Positions 28,563-36,850 of a stretch of 64,000 nucleotides of DNA are shown one piece after another. Source of the DNA: Rhodoferax ferrireducens T118 (GTDB lineage: Bacteria; Pseudomonadota; Gammaproteobacteria; Burkholderiales; Burkholderiaceae_C); contig NC_007908.1 of assembly GCF_000013605.1 (NCBI RefSeq), positions 4,588,001 to 4,652,000 on the forward strand, in the 5' to 3' direction. A program made the position numbers and the translations under genes. Each line of letters starts with the position of its first letter. Position 1 is the first letter of the stretch. The notes under the pieces are model-generated. The model had not been told where the DNA came from, made no database searches, and worked only from the letters and a program-made list of their open reading frames with translations.

Positions 28563-28751
28563 GATTTTTCTCCTTCATTCCGGCAGCATGCTCCGGCGGA
28601 GCATGCGTTGCGGGTCAAGATGGCGCGATGCCGAACCTGTTCTTGCCACCTGGTGGGAGCTCGCTCAGCGCGTGCATGGTGCGTTGTTGCGTGGCTCCAA
28701 TCGTGGTGGTGACGCTCGCGCTGTCTGGCAGATGCGGCCCCGCTGTCGTAC

Positions 28752-29360
28752 TCAGGCAGCCTTGAGCTCAAATACGGTATCGTCCCACGCATGGTCGAGC
28801 AGGATGCGCTGCACGCGTTGCTGCCACAAGCGTCCAAATTCAATGAGTTGCTCGTCTGTGGCCTGAGCTGAGAGGCAAAGCTGCATCAGGCGCATGGTTT
28901 GCGGGTCCCCCGGTACGCGGTGCGGATAGGCTTGGGCTAGCACGACCTGGCCGGTGTCGGTTCGCGTGAAACGAAGCTCGGCCTCGATATCCACGTTGAA
29001 CTGCAGCAAACCGCGCCGCACAAACTGGCCACCGATGCCGGCAAAGCCGCCGTCGCTGGCGGCCCCGGTGAGCAAGCCCAGCACATTGGCGACCACACCG
29101 GCGGTGCCGGTCTCAAGTCGGTCGCGCAAGCTCACCTGGATAGCCCCGCGTGTGGGCATGTCGTCGCCGTACAAGGTCTTGATGGCGCGCACGCCGAGCC
29201 AGTAGGCCGAGGCAACCGTCGGGCAAGAATGGCCGGCTAGCCGCACCGCATCTGCGTAGCCATAGCTCATTAGCCCGCCAGTGACCGATCCGAGTAAATC
29301 AGCGAGCGGATCGCGCAGTGTGATGCGCGGCACCTGATCGAAAAAATCAGGGAAATTCAT
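28752..29360 (-). CDS. FmdE-like protein
   Basis: A 202-residue protein related to formylmethanofuran dehydrogenase subunit E. The family core GYADAVRLAGHSCPTVASAYW holds the conserved His-Ser-Cys-Pro, a probable metal site, and IKTLYGDDMPTRGAI follows. The organism is not a methanogen, so the role differs from the name; such genes often accompany DUF2249 proteins. It begins about eight bases after the DUF2249 stop and shares its NsrR-like control. Start ATG 29360 preferred over a TTG at 29372. Confidence 0.75.
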   Translation of the reverse strand: MNFPDFFDQVPRITLRDPLADLLGSVTGGLMSYGYADAVRLAGHSCPTVASAYWLGVRAIKTLYGDDMPTRGAIQVSLRDRLETGTAGVVANVLGLLTGAASDGGFAGIGGQFVRRGLLQFNVDIEAELRFTRTDTGQVVLAQAYPHRVPGDPQTMRLMQLCLSAQATDEQLIEFGRLWQQRVQRILLDHAWDDTVFELKAA

Positions 29361-29368
29361 GGGGCTCG

Positions 29369-29629
29369 TCAAAGACAGGCGAAGTCGATCACGATGGCGC
29401 CTGACTCCCGTTGCACGTACTCAATAGAAACGGCATCGCCGTACCGGGCGACGAGTTGGTTCAATAGGGGAATCGGATCGTGGTCATTGCAAAAGCGCAT
29501 GGTCTCACCGGGTTGCAGTGAATCAAGCGCACCAAAAATGGCGGCATGACGGAAACGCTTGGCAACGCCGCGCGCATCAAACGGATAGATAGCTTCGGGG
29601 GTGACGTGGTTGGTAGCGCAGGAACTCAT
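29369..29629 (-). CDS. DUF2249 domain protein
   Basis: An 86-residue protein with the DUF2249 pattern: DARGVAKRFRHAAIFGALDSL, GETMRFCNDHDPIPLLNQLVARYG and IEYVQRESGAIVIDF. The conserved NDHDP motif is present. Function unknown; in many proteobacteria such genes belong to the nitric-oxide/denitrification regulon. GAGG lies seven bases before the ATG. An NsrR-like operator lies 164 bases upstream, and FmdE-like gene follows. Confidence 0.82.
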   Translation of the reverse strand: MSSCATNHVTPEAIYPFDARGVAKRFRHAAIFGALDSLQPGETMRFCNDHDPIPLLNQLVARYGDAVSIEYVQRESGAIVIDFACL

Positions 29630-29792
29630 GGTGAAACCTCTTGTGGTTGGAAAAAAGTAATGGACCTGCTGTTCTTGGCGCAGCAGGACTTGTTGCGGGA
29701 GAAATCGCTCGCGATTGCCGGGCTGACTGCGCGATGCGCGCGCGAATGGAACGGACAATCGGGAAACATGCTCATATACTTGCATTGCTTTA

Positions 29793-29815
29793 AAGATGTA
29801 TTGTAAATACTTCTT
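29793..29815. promoter_or_regulatory. NsrR-like operator upstream of DUF2249-fmdE
   Basis: AAGATGTATTG-T-AAATACTTCTT is an 11-1-11 inverted repeat, 9 of 11 positions symmetrical, and the best NsrR match in the window. It precedes the leftward DUF2249 gene. It also lies 63 bases before the ECF promoter on the other side. Confidence 0.6.
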
Positions 29816-29877
29816 ACGACGAAGGTCAATCCCTTAACCCCTGCCGCATTGATGGGATAAACGCTCAGTCATCTCAA

Positions 29878-29905
29878 GGAACTTTTTCTGACGCCATTCG
29901 TTTAT
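29878..29905 (+). promoter_or_regulatory. ECF-sigma promoter, GGAAC-N16-CGTTTAT, upstream of the second sigma gene
   Basis: GGAAC at 29878-29882 and CGTTTAT at 29899-29905, spacing 16. The same pair and spacing recur at 31485-31512 before the DUF6448 genes and nowhere else that I found. The -10 ends eight bases before the sigma ATG, leaving almost no leader. Confidence 0.7.
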
Positions 29906-29913
29906 GGAATTGA

Positions 29914-30477
29914 ATGATTGATATGCTGACCTCCGATGGTTCCGAAGATGACTGGGTAAGCCGTGCGCGAGCGGGCGACCGGAAAGCATTTTCCGAACTG
30001 GTGCGGCGTCATCAAAAGCCGGTTCACCGCTATCTGTTGCGCATGCTGGGGTCGCACGACGATGCGATGGAGTTGACGCAGGAAGCGTTTATCAAGGCTT
30101 GGCAGGCGCTGCCGCAGTGGCGGCCCGAGGCTCAATTCCGCACCTGGCTGTTCCGGATCGCGAACAACACGGCGCTCGATGCCCTGCGGCACCGCAAGTT
30201 GATCGAATTCGTGCCGCTGGAGGACTCGTTTGACGCGCCCGGTTCGGAGCCCGATCCAGCGCATCAGGCGCAGGTCACGCAGGAGGTGAGGCAACTGGAC
30301 ACGAGCTTGAAGAAGCTGATGCCGGAGCACCGGCAAATACTACTGTTGCGAGAGGTGGAAGAAATGTCTTACGAAGAAATTGGAAGTGTGCTGTCGCTGA
30401 ACGAGGGGACGGTGAAGTCGCGGCTGGCGCGCGCACGAGCCGCCCTGATTGAGATTCGTGCAAGGAGTCGGTCATGA
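29914..30477 (+). CDS. ECF RNA polymerase sigma factor (second)
   Basis: Sigma-70 ECF protein of 187 residues. Region 2: DDAMELTQEAFIKAWQALPQW then FRTWLFRIANNTALDALR. Region 4: LMPEHRQILLLREVEEMSYEEIGSVLSLNEGTVKSRLARAR. The stop overlaps the anti-sigma start (ATGA). Order sigma / zinc-finger anti-sigma / CnrX-like sensor recalls metal-responsive cnr systems, in reverse order. It probably transcribes itself and the downstream DUF6448 pair. No RBS is visible before ATG 29914, so the message may be leaderless; ATG 29923 is an alternative. Confidence 0.92.
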   Translation: MIDMLTSDGSEDDWVSRARAGDRKAFSELVRRHQKPVHRYLLRMLGSHDDAMELTQEAFIKAWQALPQWRPEAQFRTWLFRIANNTALDALRHRKLIEFVPLEDSFDAPGSEPDPAHQAQVTQEVRQLDTSLKKLMPEHRQILLLREVEEMSYEEIGSVLSLNEGTVKSRLARARAALIEIRARSRS

Positions 30478-30932
30478 GCTTTGCCGAAAAATGCCCACGA
30501 ACCGAGGCGATATCGGCCCTGGTCGACGATGAGCTGGCCGAGCCCGCTCGCGCTGCGCTCAATGCGCATGTCGAGGGCTGCGCGATCTGTGCGCCAGTGC
30601 TGGCCGAGTTCAGGCAGTTGCGGACTACCTTTGCCGCATTGCCCGACGTGACGCCCAACGTCGATTTCGCCTTTCTGGTGGATCGCCGCATCTCCGCCGC
30701 AGGCGTTCCTAGGCCCAAACCAAAGCCGCGGCGCTGGCGTTGGTGGCAACTCGCACCGGCGACGCTCGGCGGCGCCATCTCGCTTTCGCTCGGCGTCTAT
30801 TTGGGCGGCACACTGATGCTGGGGTCGCAGATCACGGCGCAACCTGCGGCGCTGCAGATGGCCGCCTTTACCGCAATTCCTCCGGGCGCCCTGTGCCCGG
30901 CCCTGCAAGCCTGCAATTCAATGGGTCGCTGA
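30474..30932 (+). CDS. Anti-sigma factor with HxxxCxxC zinc finger
   Basis: A 152-residue membrane-anchored protein. The cytoplasmic N-terminus has ALNAHVEGCAICAPVLAEF, the HxxxCxxC zinc-binding anti-sigma motif. One membrane span (GGAISLSLGVYLGGTLML region) lies near residues 100-118, with a short periplasmic tail. It should bind and hold back the adjacent sigma factor until a periplasmic signal arrives. Overlaps the sigma gene by four bases and is followed one base later by the sensor gene. Confidence 0.88.
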   Translation: MSFAEKCPRTEAISALVDDELAEPARAALNAHVEGCAICAPVLAEFRQLRTTFAALPDVTPNVDFAFLVDRRISAAGVPRPKPKPRRWRWWQLAPATLGGAISLSLGVYLGGTLMLGSQITAQPAALQMAAFTAIPPGALCPALQACNSMGR

Positions 30933-30933
30933 C

Positions 30934-31410
30934 ATGAAACGCTACTGGATCTATCTGCTACTCGCCGTCTCGCTGTTGGTCAACGTGGGCGTACTCGCCG
31001 GCGCGTGGTTTCAGGCTTGGCGTGCGCAAGGTGCGACTGAACTGGCCTTCTTCGGGATGGGTCACGAACGCGTTCCGGACTATTTAAAGCTCGATGGCAC
31101 GCAAATCGAGCGCTGGCATGCGATGGAGAAGGACTTCGTGAAGGTCCTCAATGATGTCGACGGCAAAATCCAGATTCACCGCGAGCATCTGGTGCGCGAG
31201 ATCTTCTCCGCTCAACCCGACACGTCAGTCATCGAGCGCGAGCGCGCTGCAATCTTCACGCTGCAGGAGGCGCAGCAGCGCAGCGTCATTGAGCAACTGC
31301 TCAAAGAGCGCGAGATGTTGAACGCGAGACAGCGGCTCGCCCTGGCTGACCTGCTTCTCAAGCAGGACCCGCGCAGTACCGCCGGCGCGCAGCAACTGCA
31401 CGCACGCTGA
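30934..31410 (+). CDS. CnrX/ZraP-like periplasmic sensor protein
   Basis: A 158-residue protein with an N-terminal membrane anchor (YLLLAVSLLVNVGVLAGAWF) and a helical periplasmic domain. The pattern LDGTQIERWHAMEKDFVK, then EREMLNARQRLALADLL, fits the Metal_resist family of CnrX, ZraP and CpxP. Metal-binding His/Glu positions are sparse (His in ERWHAM and KIQIHREH), so whether it senses metal or something else is open. Third gene of the ECF signalling operon. Confidence 0.8.
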   Translation: MKRYWIYLLLAVSLLVNVGVLAGAWFQAWRAQGATELAFFGMGHERVPDYLKLDGTQIERWHAMEKDFVKVLNDVDGKIQIHREHLVREIFSAQPDTSVIERERAAIFTLQEAQQRSVIEQLLKEREMLNARQRLALADLLLKQDPRSTAGAQQLHAR

Positions 31411-31484
31411 TCCGCATCAGCGTCCATTGCCCGGCCCAGACTGGCCTGATCGGACGCGCTGGCACTGCGGGTCGAAATGAATCT

Positions 31485-31512
31485 GGAACAAATCTCCAAC
31501 TACTTCGTTTAT
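31485..31512 (+). promoter_or_regulatory. ECF-sigma promoter, GGAAC-N16-CGTTTAT, upstream of the DUF6448 pair
   Basis: GGAAC at 31485-31489 and CGTTTAT at 31506-31512, spacing 16, match the promoter before the second sigma gene exactly in both boxes. It lies 79 bases before the first DUF6448 start codon. Confidence 0.7.
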
Positions 31513-31518
31513 CCAAGT

Positions 31519-31547
31519 AAGGCCCGGTCGAATCAAGACCGGGCCTT
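31519..31547 (+). promoter_or_regulatory. Perfect 11-bp hairpin at the predicted transcript start
   Basis: AAGGCCCGGTC (31519-31529), loop GAATCAA, GACCGGGCCTT (31537-31547): a perfect stem starting about seven bases after the -10 box. No T-run follows, so it is not a standard terminator. It would cap the 5' end of the DUF6448 message and could stabilise it. Confidence 0.6.
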
Positions 31548-31590
31548 GATGAGAACGAAGTCCGTAACTACCACTGGAGAATTACCTATC

Positions 31591-32217
31591 ATGAAATTCA
31601 ATCAAATCACAGTCAAAGCTTCTGTCCTGGCGACCCTCTCGGCGGCACTGCTGCTCGCGGCGGCGCCTGCCTCCGCGCATTGCGATGGCGTGGACGGCCC
31701 GGTCATTAAAGCAGCGCAACAAGCGCTCGACACCGGCAACGTCAATCGCGTGCTGATCTGGGTGCAAGCTTCTGACCAAGCGCAGATCAAGGAGGCGTTT
31801 CGCAAGACACTCGACGTCAGGCAGTTGAACCCTGCTGCCAAGAAACTGGCTGACTATTCCTTCTTCGAGACCCTGGTACGCGTGCATCGAGCCGGAGAAG
31901 GGGCACCTTACACCGGGATCCAGCCGGCTGGCCGCGACCTTGGCCCAGCCGTGGTGGCAGGCGACAAGGCGCTTGAAACGGGCTCCGTCGAACCCCTGGC
32001 GAACTTGCTCACGAAGGCCGTGCACAAAAGCGTCGGGGGGCAGTTCAAGGACGTCATCGCCAAGAAGAATTTCAAGGTTGACGACGTTGCCGCCGGACAA
32101 GAATATGTCAAGGCGTACGTCGGCTATATCCATTCGGTCGAACGGATTTACGAAGCCACTGAAGGTCCCGCGCACGGCGACGCCAAGGAAAGCCCTGCAG
32201 CGGCCCATCAGCATTAA
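31591..32217 (+). CDS. DUF6448 family periplasmic protein (first paralogue)
   Basis: A 208-residue exported protein of unknown function. The signal peptide ends ...AAAPASAHCDGVDG, so the mature N-terminus begins with HCD, a likely metal-binding start. Family-like blocks: LDTGNVNRVLIWVQASDQ, SFFETLVRVHRAGEGAPYTG and AGRDLGPAVVAGDKALETG; the tail ends with a His-rich AAAHQH. Driven by the ECF-type promoter at 31485. About half identical by eye to the next gene. Confidence 0.8.
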   Translation: MKFNQITVKASVLATLSAALLLAAAPASAHCDGVDGPVIKAAQQALDTGNVNRVLIWVQASDQAQIKEAFRKTLDVRQLNPAAKKLADYSFFETLVRVHRAGEGAPYTGIQPAGRDLGPAVVAGDKALETGSVEPLANLLTKAVHKSVGGQFKDVIAKKNFKVDDVAAGQEYVKAYVGYIHSVERIYEATEGPAHGDAKESPAAAHQH

Positions 32218-32238
32218 AGCGATCTAAAGGTGAACACC

Positions 32239-32949
32239 ATGAACCTGCAAAACCTGCTGAAATCACGCATCGCGCTGGCGCTCTTTGCCGGCCTCTTTTA
32301 CCTGACCTGGAAATCATTGGCTCAGTATTTCGGGCTGGATGAATCGATCGGCGGCGTCGGCACGGACGCCATTGGGCTGGGCAATGGTGGTCTCGCGCTG
32401 GCTTGGGCGCTTGGGCATTGCGATGGGCTGGATGGACCCGTGGTGACGGTGGCACGCAGGTCGCTCGAAACCGGCAATGTCAATCTGGCCCTGCCCTGGG
32501 TTCGGGCCGAGGACGAAGGCGAGATTCGAAAGGTGTTCGACCAAGCGAGGTTGGTGCGCAAACTCGGCGCAGAGGCGCGCGAACTCGCCGACACGCACTT
32601 CTTTGAAACGCTGGTACGTATCCATCGGGCTGGGGAAGGCGCGCCCTTTGGTGGCTTGCAACCGGCCGGTCGCGATCTCGGTCCGGCGGTTCCAGCTGCC
32701 GACAAGGCGCTCGAAAATGGCTCGATCGAACAGGTGGAGAAACTGCTCACCGACGCGATACGCGGCGGCGTGCACAAGTATTTTGACGTCGCCTTTGGGC
32801 GCCGCAAGTTCGATCCCAACGACGTCGAGGCGGGTCGTGCGTACGTCGAGGCCTATGTGCCCTATATCCACTATGTGGAGCGGTTATGGCAAGCCGCACA
32901 GGGCGCGGGACATGCACATGCAAATGACCGGCATCACGCCGGGCACTGA
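32239..32949 (+). CDS. DUF6448 family membrane-anchored protein (second paralogue)
   Basis: A 236-residue paralogue of the preceding gene. It has an N-terminal hydrophobic segment (IALALFAGLFYLTWKSL) and then a linker before ALGHCDGLDGPVVTVA, which repeats the HCD...DGPV motif. HFFETLVRIHRAGEGAPFGG and AGRDLGPAVPAADKALENGS match its neighbour, and the end is His-rich (GHAHANDRHHAGH). It is probably membrane-tethered where the first is soluble. AAGG lies eight bases before ATG 32239; GTG 32230 is an alternative. Gap from the first paralogue is 21 bases. Confidence 0.8.
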   Translation: MNLQNLLKSRIALALFAGLFYLTWKSLAQYFGLDESIGGVGTDAIGLGNGGLALAWALGHCDGLDGPVVTVARRSLETGNVNLALPWVRAEDEGEIRKVFDQARLVRKLGAEARELADTHFFETLVRIHRAGEGAPFGGLQPAGRDLGPAVPAADKALENGSIEQVEKLLTDAIRGGVHKYFDVAFGRRKFDPNDVEAGRAYVEAYVPYIHYVERLWQAAQGAGHAHANDRHHAGH

Positions 32950-33516
32950 CATTGGCTAATGGATCGGTTTGCCGAGAATACTTGACTCCGTCGCGCCGCG
33001 TTTTGCACCTGTGGCTGACTGGTAATGATGAGCCGATCGATTTGAAGCCGGCGTCGTCCAGGCAGGCCACCAAGAGAGCCTTTTGCGCGGTACTCCGACT
33101 GGTCCTGGTGTAAGTAAGTCAGTAAGGGCGGGCTCACCCCTTTTTATGCCGTCGAAGCCCAGCGCTTCGACGGCTTCGCTTTGGAGCCGAACCTATCCTT
33201 CATCAAAGACCGGGATTCCCCAGAGTGTGACGCTCCTGGCCAGCGGGTCTGTTTACCCGCTTGTTCATTTAGGTCACTGAGAAAGAGAAATCTTCTTTCC
33301 AATTCGAATTTGGGCACTGGCGGGATAATCGCGACGAAATCCGCCGTGCGCATGGTAGATCCATCCAAAGCATGAAACCGCATGACCGCGACGGCCGGCA
33401 GCTTGAACGTATCCAATTTCAGCTGGCTTCAAAATAGACAGGAGATGTGAGGTCCCTATGACGATCGACGCAAGCATTTTGAGGAATGGCTCCGCATCGA
33501 TGGGAAAGGAAAAACA
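32950..33516. other. Intergenic region with two hairpins
   Basis: No gene is recognised. AAGGG and CCCTT around 33124-33143 form a weak stem followed by T residues, a candidate terminator for the DUF6448 operon. GCCGTCGAAG (33148-33157) pairs perfectly with CTTCGACGGC (33165-33174). The remaining sequence up to nnrS holds no feature I can support. Confidence 0.45.
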
Positions 33517-34827
33517 TTGAAACCGATCCCCATCAAGCCGACGACCCTAAACAACACTTCACGTGCAGTGACGGGCAACCACGTGACACCACCCTGGAGG
33601 CCGATCTGGCTACTGGCTGCACCCCACCGCCTGGCTTTTTTTATGGCTGCACTCATGCTGGTGATGAGTTCGATCTGGTGGGGAATCTTATTGGTGACGC
33701 GGGCTCTCGGCTTAGCGCTGTACTGGGCCGTGCCGGTTTCGGCGGCTCATGGGCTGCTGATGAGCATGGGGTTCATGCCACTGTTTTTTGCTGGGTTTCT
33801 TTTCACAGCCGGACCCAAGTGGTTGCGTCTGCGGGAAGTCACGGCGCGCAGTTTGTTGCCGGGCTTGATGTTCATGCTGGCTGGCTGGGTCAGCGTCCTG
33901 ATCGGCTTTCATACCTACGCCCTGGTGTCCTGCGCAGGCGTGATATTGGTCGCTGCCGGCTGGACAGTTCTGAGCGTGAAATTCTCCATGATGGTGCGAC
34001 GAAGCGACGTGCCCGACCGTATCCACGCTCGCCTGGTGGCTTTCGCATGTGGCATTGGCGCCATCGCGTTGTGGACGGCGGCGGTGTCGCTGGCTATCAG
34101 TTCGGAGTTAATGCTGCGGACCGCCACGCAGATGGGGTTATGGGGATTCGTTGCGACCATATTCGCAGTGGTATCTCACCGCATGATTCCATTCTTCGGT
34201 GCCAGCGCAGTTCCGTTTCTCGATGCATGGCGACCGATGTGGTTGCTGTGGGCAATGGTCACTGTGCTGTGGCTGGAGGCCGTGTTTAGCGCAGCGGAGT
34301 TGTGGTACCGGCCTTTTTCGGCCGCCATGCGATGGGGTCAGGTCGCGGTCGAATTACCAGCGTCCCTTCTGTTGCTCTACTTAGCGATACGCTGGGGTCT
34401 GGTGCAGAGCCTGAAAATCCGGCTTATCGCTATGCTTCACGGCGGCTTCACGTGGTTGGGGATTTCCTTCGCGCTGAGTGCCCTGTCCCACACGCTGATG
34501 GCGCTGACAGATGGAGCACACTCTCTGGGACTTGCGCCTCTGCATGCCATGACCATGGGTTATCTAGGCGCCACCATGTTTGCGATGACCACGCGGGTGA
34601 GCAGTGGGCACGGCGGCCGACCTGTCGCCGCGGATGACGTAGCCTGGACTTTGTACTGGATACTGCAGTCAGCCGTGCTGCTGCGCGTCATCGCGGCCAT
34701 TTGGCCCGCAGCTAGCACACCTTTCACGCTGCTGGCGATTGCCGCATGGACAGCGGCCACGCTAGGTTGGGCGCTCCGGTATGGCCGCTGGTTTGGTCGC
34801 TCCCGCCTGGATGGTCGACCAGGTTAG
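33517..34827 (+). CDS. nnrS: NnrS family haem-copper membrane protein
   Basis: A 436-residue protein with about twelve membrane helices. The NnrS pattern is visible: PHRLAFFMAALMLVMSSIWW near the start, HGLLMSMGFMPLFFAGFLFTAGPKWL, VVSHRMIPFFGASAVPF and HAMTMGYLGATMFAMTTRVS. NnrS helps cells survive nitric oxide. The TTG start at 33517 is supported by AAAGGA seven bases before it. No clear NsrR site was seen next to it. Stands alone on the plus strand. Confidence 0.92.
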   Translation: MKPIPIKPTTLNNTSRAVTGNHVTPPWRPIWLLAAPHRLAFFMAALMLVMSSIWWGILLVTRALGLALYWAVPVSAAHGLLMSMGFMPLFFAGFLFTAGPKWLRLREVTARSLLPGLMFMLAGWVSVLIGFHTYALVSCAGVILVAAGWTVLSVKFSMMVRRSDVPDRIHARLVAFACGIGAIALWTAAVSLAISSELMLRTATQMGLWGFVATIFAVVSHRMIPFFGASAVPFLDAWRPMWLLWAMVTVLWLEAVFSAAELWYRPFSAAMRWGQVAVELPASLLLLYLAIRWGLVQSLKIRLIAMLHGGFTWLGISFALSALSHTLMALTDGAHSLGLAPLHAMTMGYLGATMFAMTTRVSSGHGGRPVAADDVAWTLYWILQSAVLLRVIAAIWPAASTPFTLLAIAAWTAATLGWALRYGRWFGRSRLDGRPG

Positions 34828-35112
34828 GCTAGATTTTTCAAATGATTGCAAATCTATCTGGCATGTGGGTTTGGTGCTTTTTGTAAGGGTTACAAATCAA
34901 ATTTGACACAATTGAGGCCTCTTGGCCACGATGGAGTTGGCGTTCTTTGACCTTGCACTTAGCGTTGATTTCTTTGTACACATGGAGGGTCTGTTGAAGA
35001 AAAAACTGACCGGCGTGACGAGAGACTGATCCGGTCGCACTTTGGTGCCTGAGATGGTTGGTCCTCACAGGCTGCCATCGAGGTTTTGTTTGGCGGGGGA
35101 TTATGTTGTGAA
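34828..35112. other. Intergenic stretch after nnrS
   Basis: About 285 bases, AT-richer than the surroundings, with no recognisable gene or signal. It ends at the stop codon of the enoyl-CoA hydratase remnant. Confidence 0.5.
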
Positions 35113-35270
35113 TCAGCGATGTACAAACTGAGGAGTGCGTTTCTCCACAAAGGCGCGCATGCCTTCCTTTTGGTCTTGCAGCGCGAAACTGGCGTGCAAC
35201 ATGCGGCGCTCAAACCAGATGCCTTCACTGAGCGGACTCTCAAAAGCCCGGTTGCTGTTGACGACGGCCC
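35113..35270 (-). pseudogene. C-terminal fragment of an enoyl-CoA hydratase
   Basis: On the reverse strand the frame reads VNRAFE-like [16 protein letters not shown], then [19 protein letters not shown] and [15 protein letters not shown] before a stop at 35113-35115. This is the standard C-terminus of crotonase-family enoyl-CoA hydratases. Everything upstream is replaced by integrase sequence, in another frame, so only about 50 codons survive. It marks a recombination junction. Confidence 0.7.
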
Positions 35271-36689
35271 GGCATGCCCGCCCTGGGCAGCCACTTGTTG
35301 AAAAGCCGCCACGTCGGTTCCCACCGTGCCGCCCAAAAGAACGGGTTCAGCGCGACGGGAAAACGCAGTGTGGCGCAGGTCATAAAAGCTGGCGGTCGTA
35401 TCGCCCGTGGCCCAACGCAATGCAGCATTTATCAGCTGCGTCGTGACCAATTCTTCATGCCTTGCTCCAGGTTTTCCGGGTTCGCCAAGCAGCACGTCAT
35501 CATCGTCCGCGTCGTCTTGACGACGGAGTCTCACCATATCGATCAACAGCACCTTCAGTTGAATATCCAGCACGGCCTCTTGCCTGCGCACTGAGGGCGT
35601 CTTGCCGACCCCATCGCGACGCCGGGGGTAAATCGTCAAGTACACCTGATCCATTAGATGAACGTCGCCGACACGTATGCACCACAGCTCGACGCTGCGC
35701 AGAGGAACCCAGAAAGCGAGTGCCAGACCGACTCTGGCCTGCAGCCGAACACGGCTGGAAGGTGCGCTCGCTTCGATGAACGCGATGGCCCGTTCCAGTT
35801 CATGAGGCCACACCACGGCCGCGGCAGGTGGCAGCGCAACACCATTTCCGGACAAACTGCGCGGTAATGGATCGAACCCGGAGATGACCAGGAACCGATG
35901 AAATACCTCAAGAAACGCAGCAAATTTCGGGCGCTGCGATTCTCTGATTCCTTTCAAAATCTGTTTATAGACATCCTGCCATGCCCACCCATTTAGGTCG
36001 TCTATGTCCATTTCAAGAACTGCAACGACGAGCTCCTTCACTCCTTGGCGTAGGTATTCATGAATGGTGACTGGCGCCCATTTGTCCCCGCGCACCCCGC
36101 CCATTTCAATCGCGTGACGGATAGCGCCCAGCACAATGACCTGCACCCTCCCCTCACGCGCAGCAAGCGGAAGCAGCATCTTGATACGCTCAACGATGCG
36201 TTCGCGCCCATGGTCCTTGGACCGCTTGTCACGGGCGACCTGGCCTGCAAACAGGATCAGGCCATCAAAAGTCGAAGTGACCGTGGAGTAAGCTCGAACT
36301 GTTTGAAGCAGCTCCAACTCATCGGCCAGGCTGCTGACTGGCGACGCACCGAATAACTGTGGCTTTCCCGTCGCACGGCGTGCGAGCGCCGCACGGTTGA
36401 GAAGTTGAAAGGGACGAAGTCCGATGGCATGACCGAAAATCGGGCCTGTCACTCGACTAAACCACCAAGCTTGAGCATCGCCAATGAAGCCGGGCCAAGC
36501 TTCATGTGATGGACACTCAGAATGAAGCTCGCGTAGGATTCCGACGGCCCATTTCCAGTCGACATCCTTCACTGCGCAGCCACCGATGACTTCAAAGCCT
36601 GCATCGTTCGCAGCAGCTGCCTCTGTCAAATTGAGTCCGACAGACACTATGCTAGTGCCAACTTCGGTTTCTTTAGGATCCATATTCAA
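35270..36689 (-). pseudogene. Tyrosine recombinase (phage-type integrase), C-terminally truncated
   Basis: About 470 residues from MNMDPKETEVG resemble a large site-specific tyrosine recombinase. VPLRSVELWCIRVGDV carries the first catalytic Arg, FYDLRHTAF the second Arg/His region (with Tyr where the usual His of HxLRH stands), and QGGHAGPS the GH box. The final segment with the nucleophilic tyrosine is missing: the frame runs out of frame into an enoyl-CoA hydratase fragment at about 35270. The open frame continues to 34959 but that part is not integrase. Likely inactive. Confidence 0.7.
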
Positions 36690-36807
36690 ACTCCAAAAGT
36701 TCTCCCAAACGTTTGTCTGCTTGTGAACACCATCGGGGGAGTGGAATGTTGGTTTGCTTGCAATGACTCAAAACTCAGGATTTGCTAATCCCTATGAAAC
36801 ATGCGCC

Positions 36808-36844
36808 CGCCATGGTGATCAAAGCCATTTTGACCACCATGGCG
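36808..36844. repeat. 16-bp inverted repeat with one mismatch
   Basis: CGCCATGGTGATCAAA (36808-36823) and TTTGACCACCATGGCG (36829-36844) form a stem around a five-base loop, with one A/C mismatch. It lies just upstream of the integrase remnant. Confidence 0.7.
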
Positions 36845-36850
36845 TCAAAA

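Noticed and set aside
34959-35112. Continuation of the integrase frame to its formal stop
   Set aside because: The integrase similarity ends near 35270; the rest is antisense or out of frame to hydratase and non-coding DNA.
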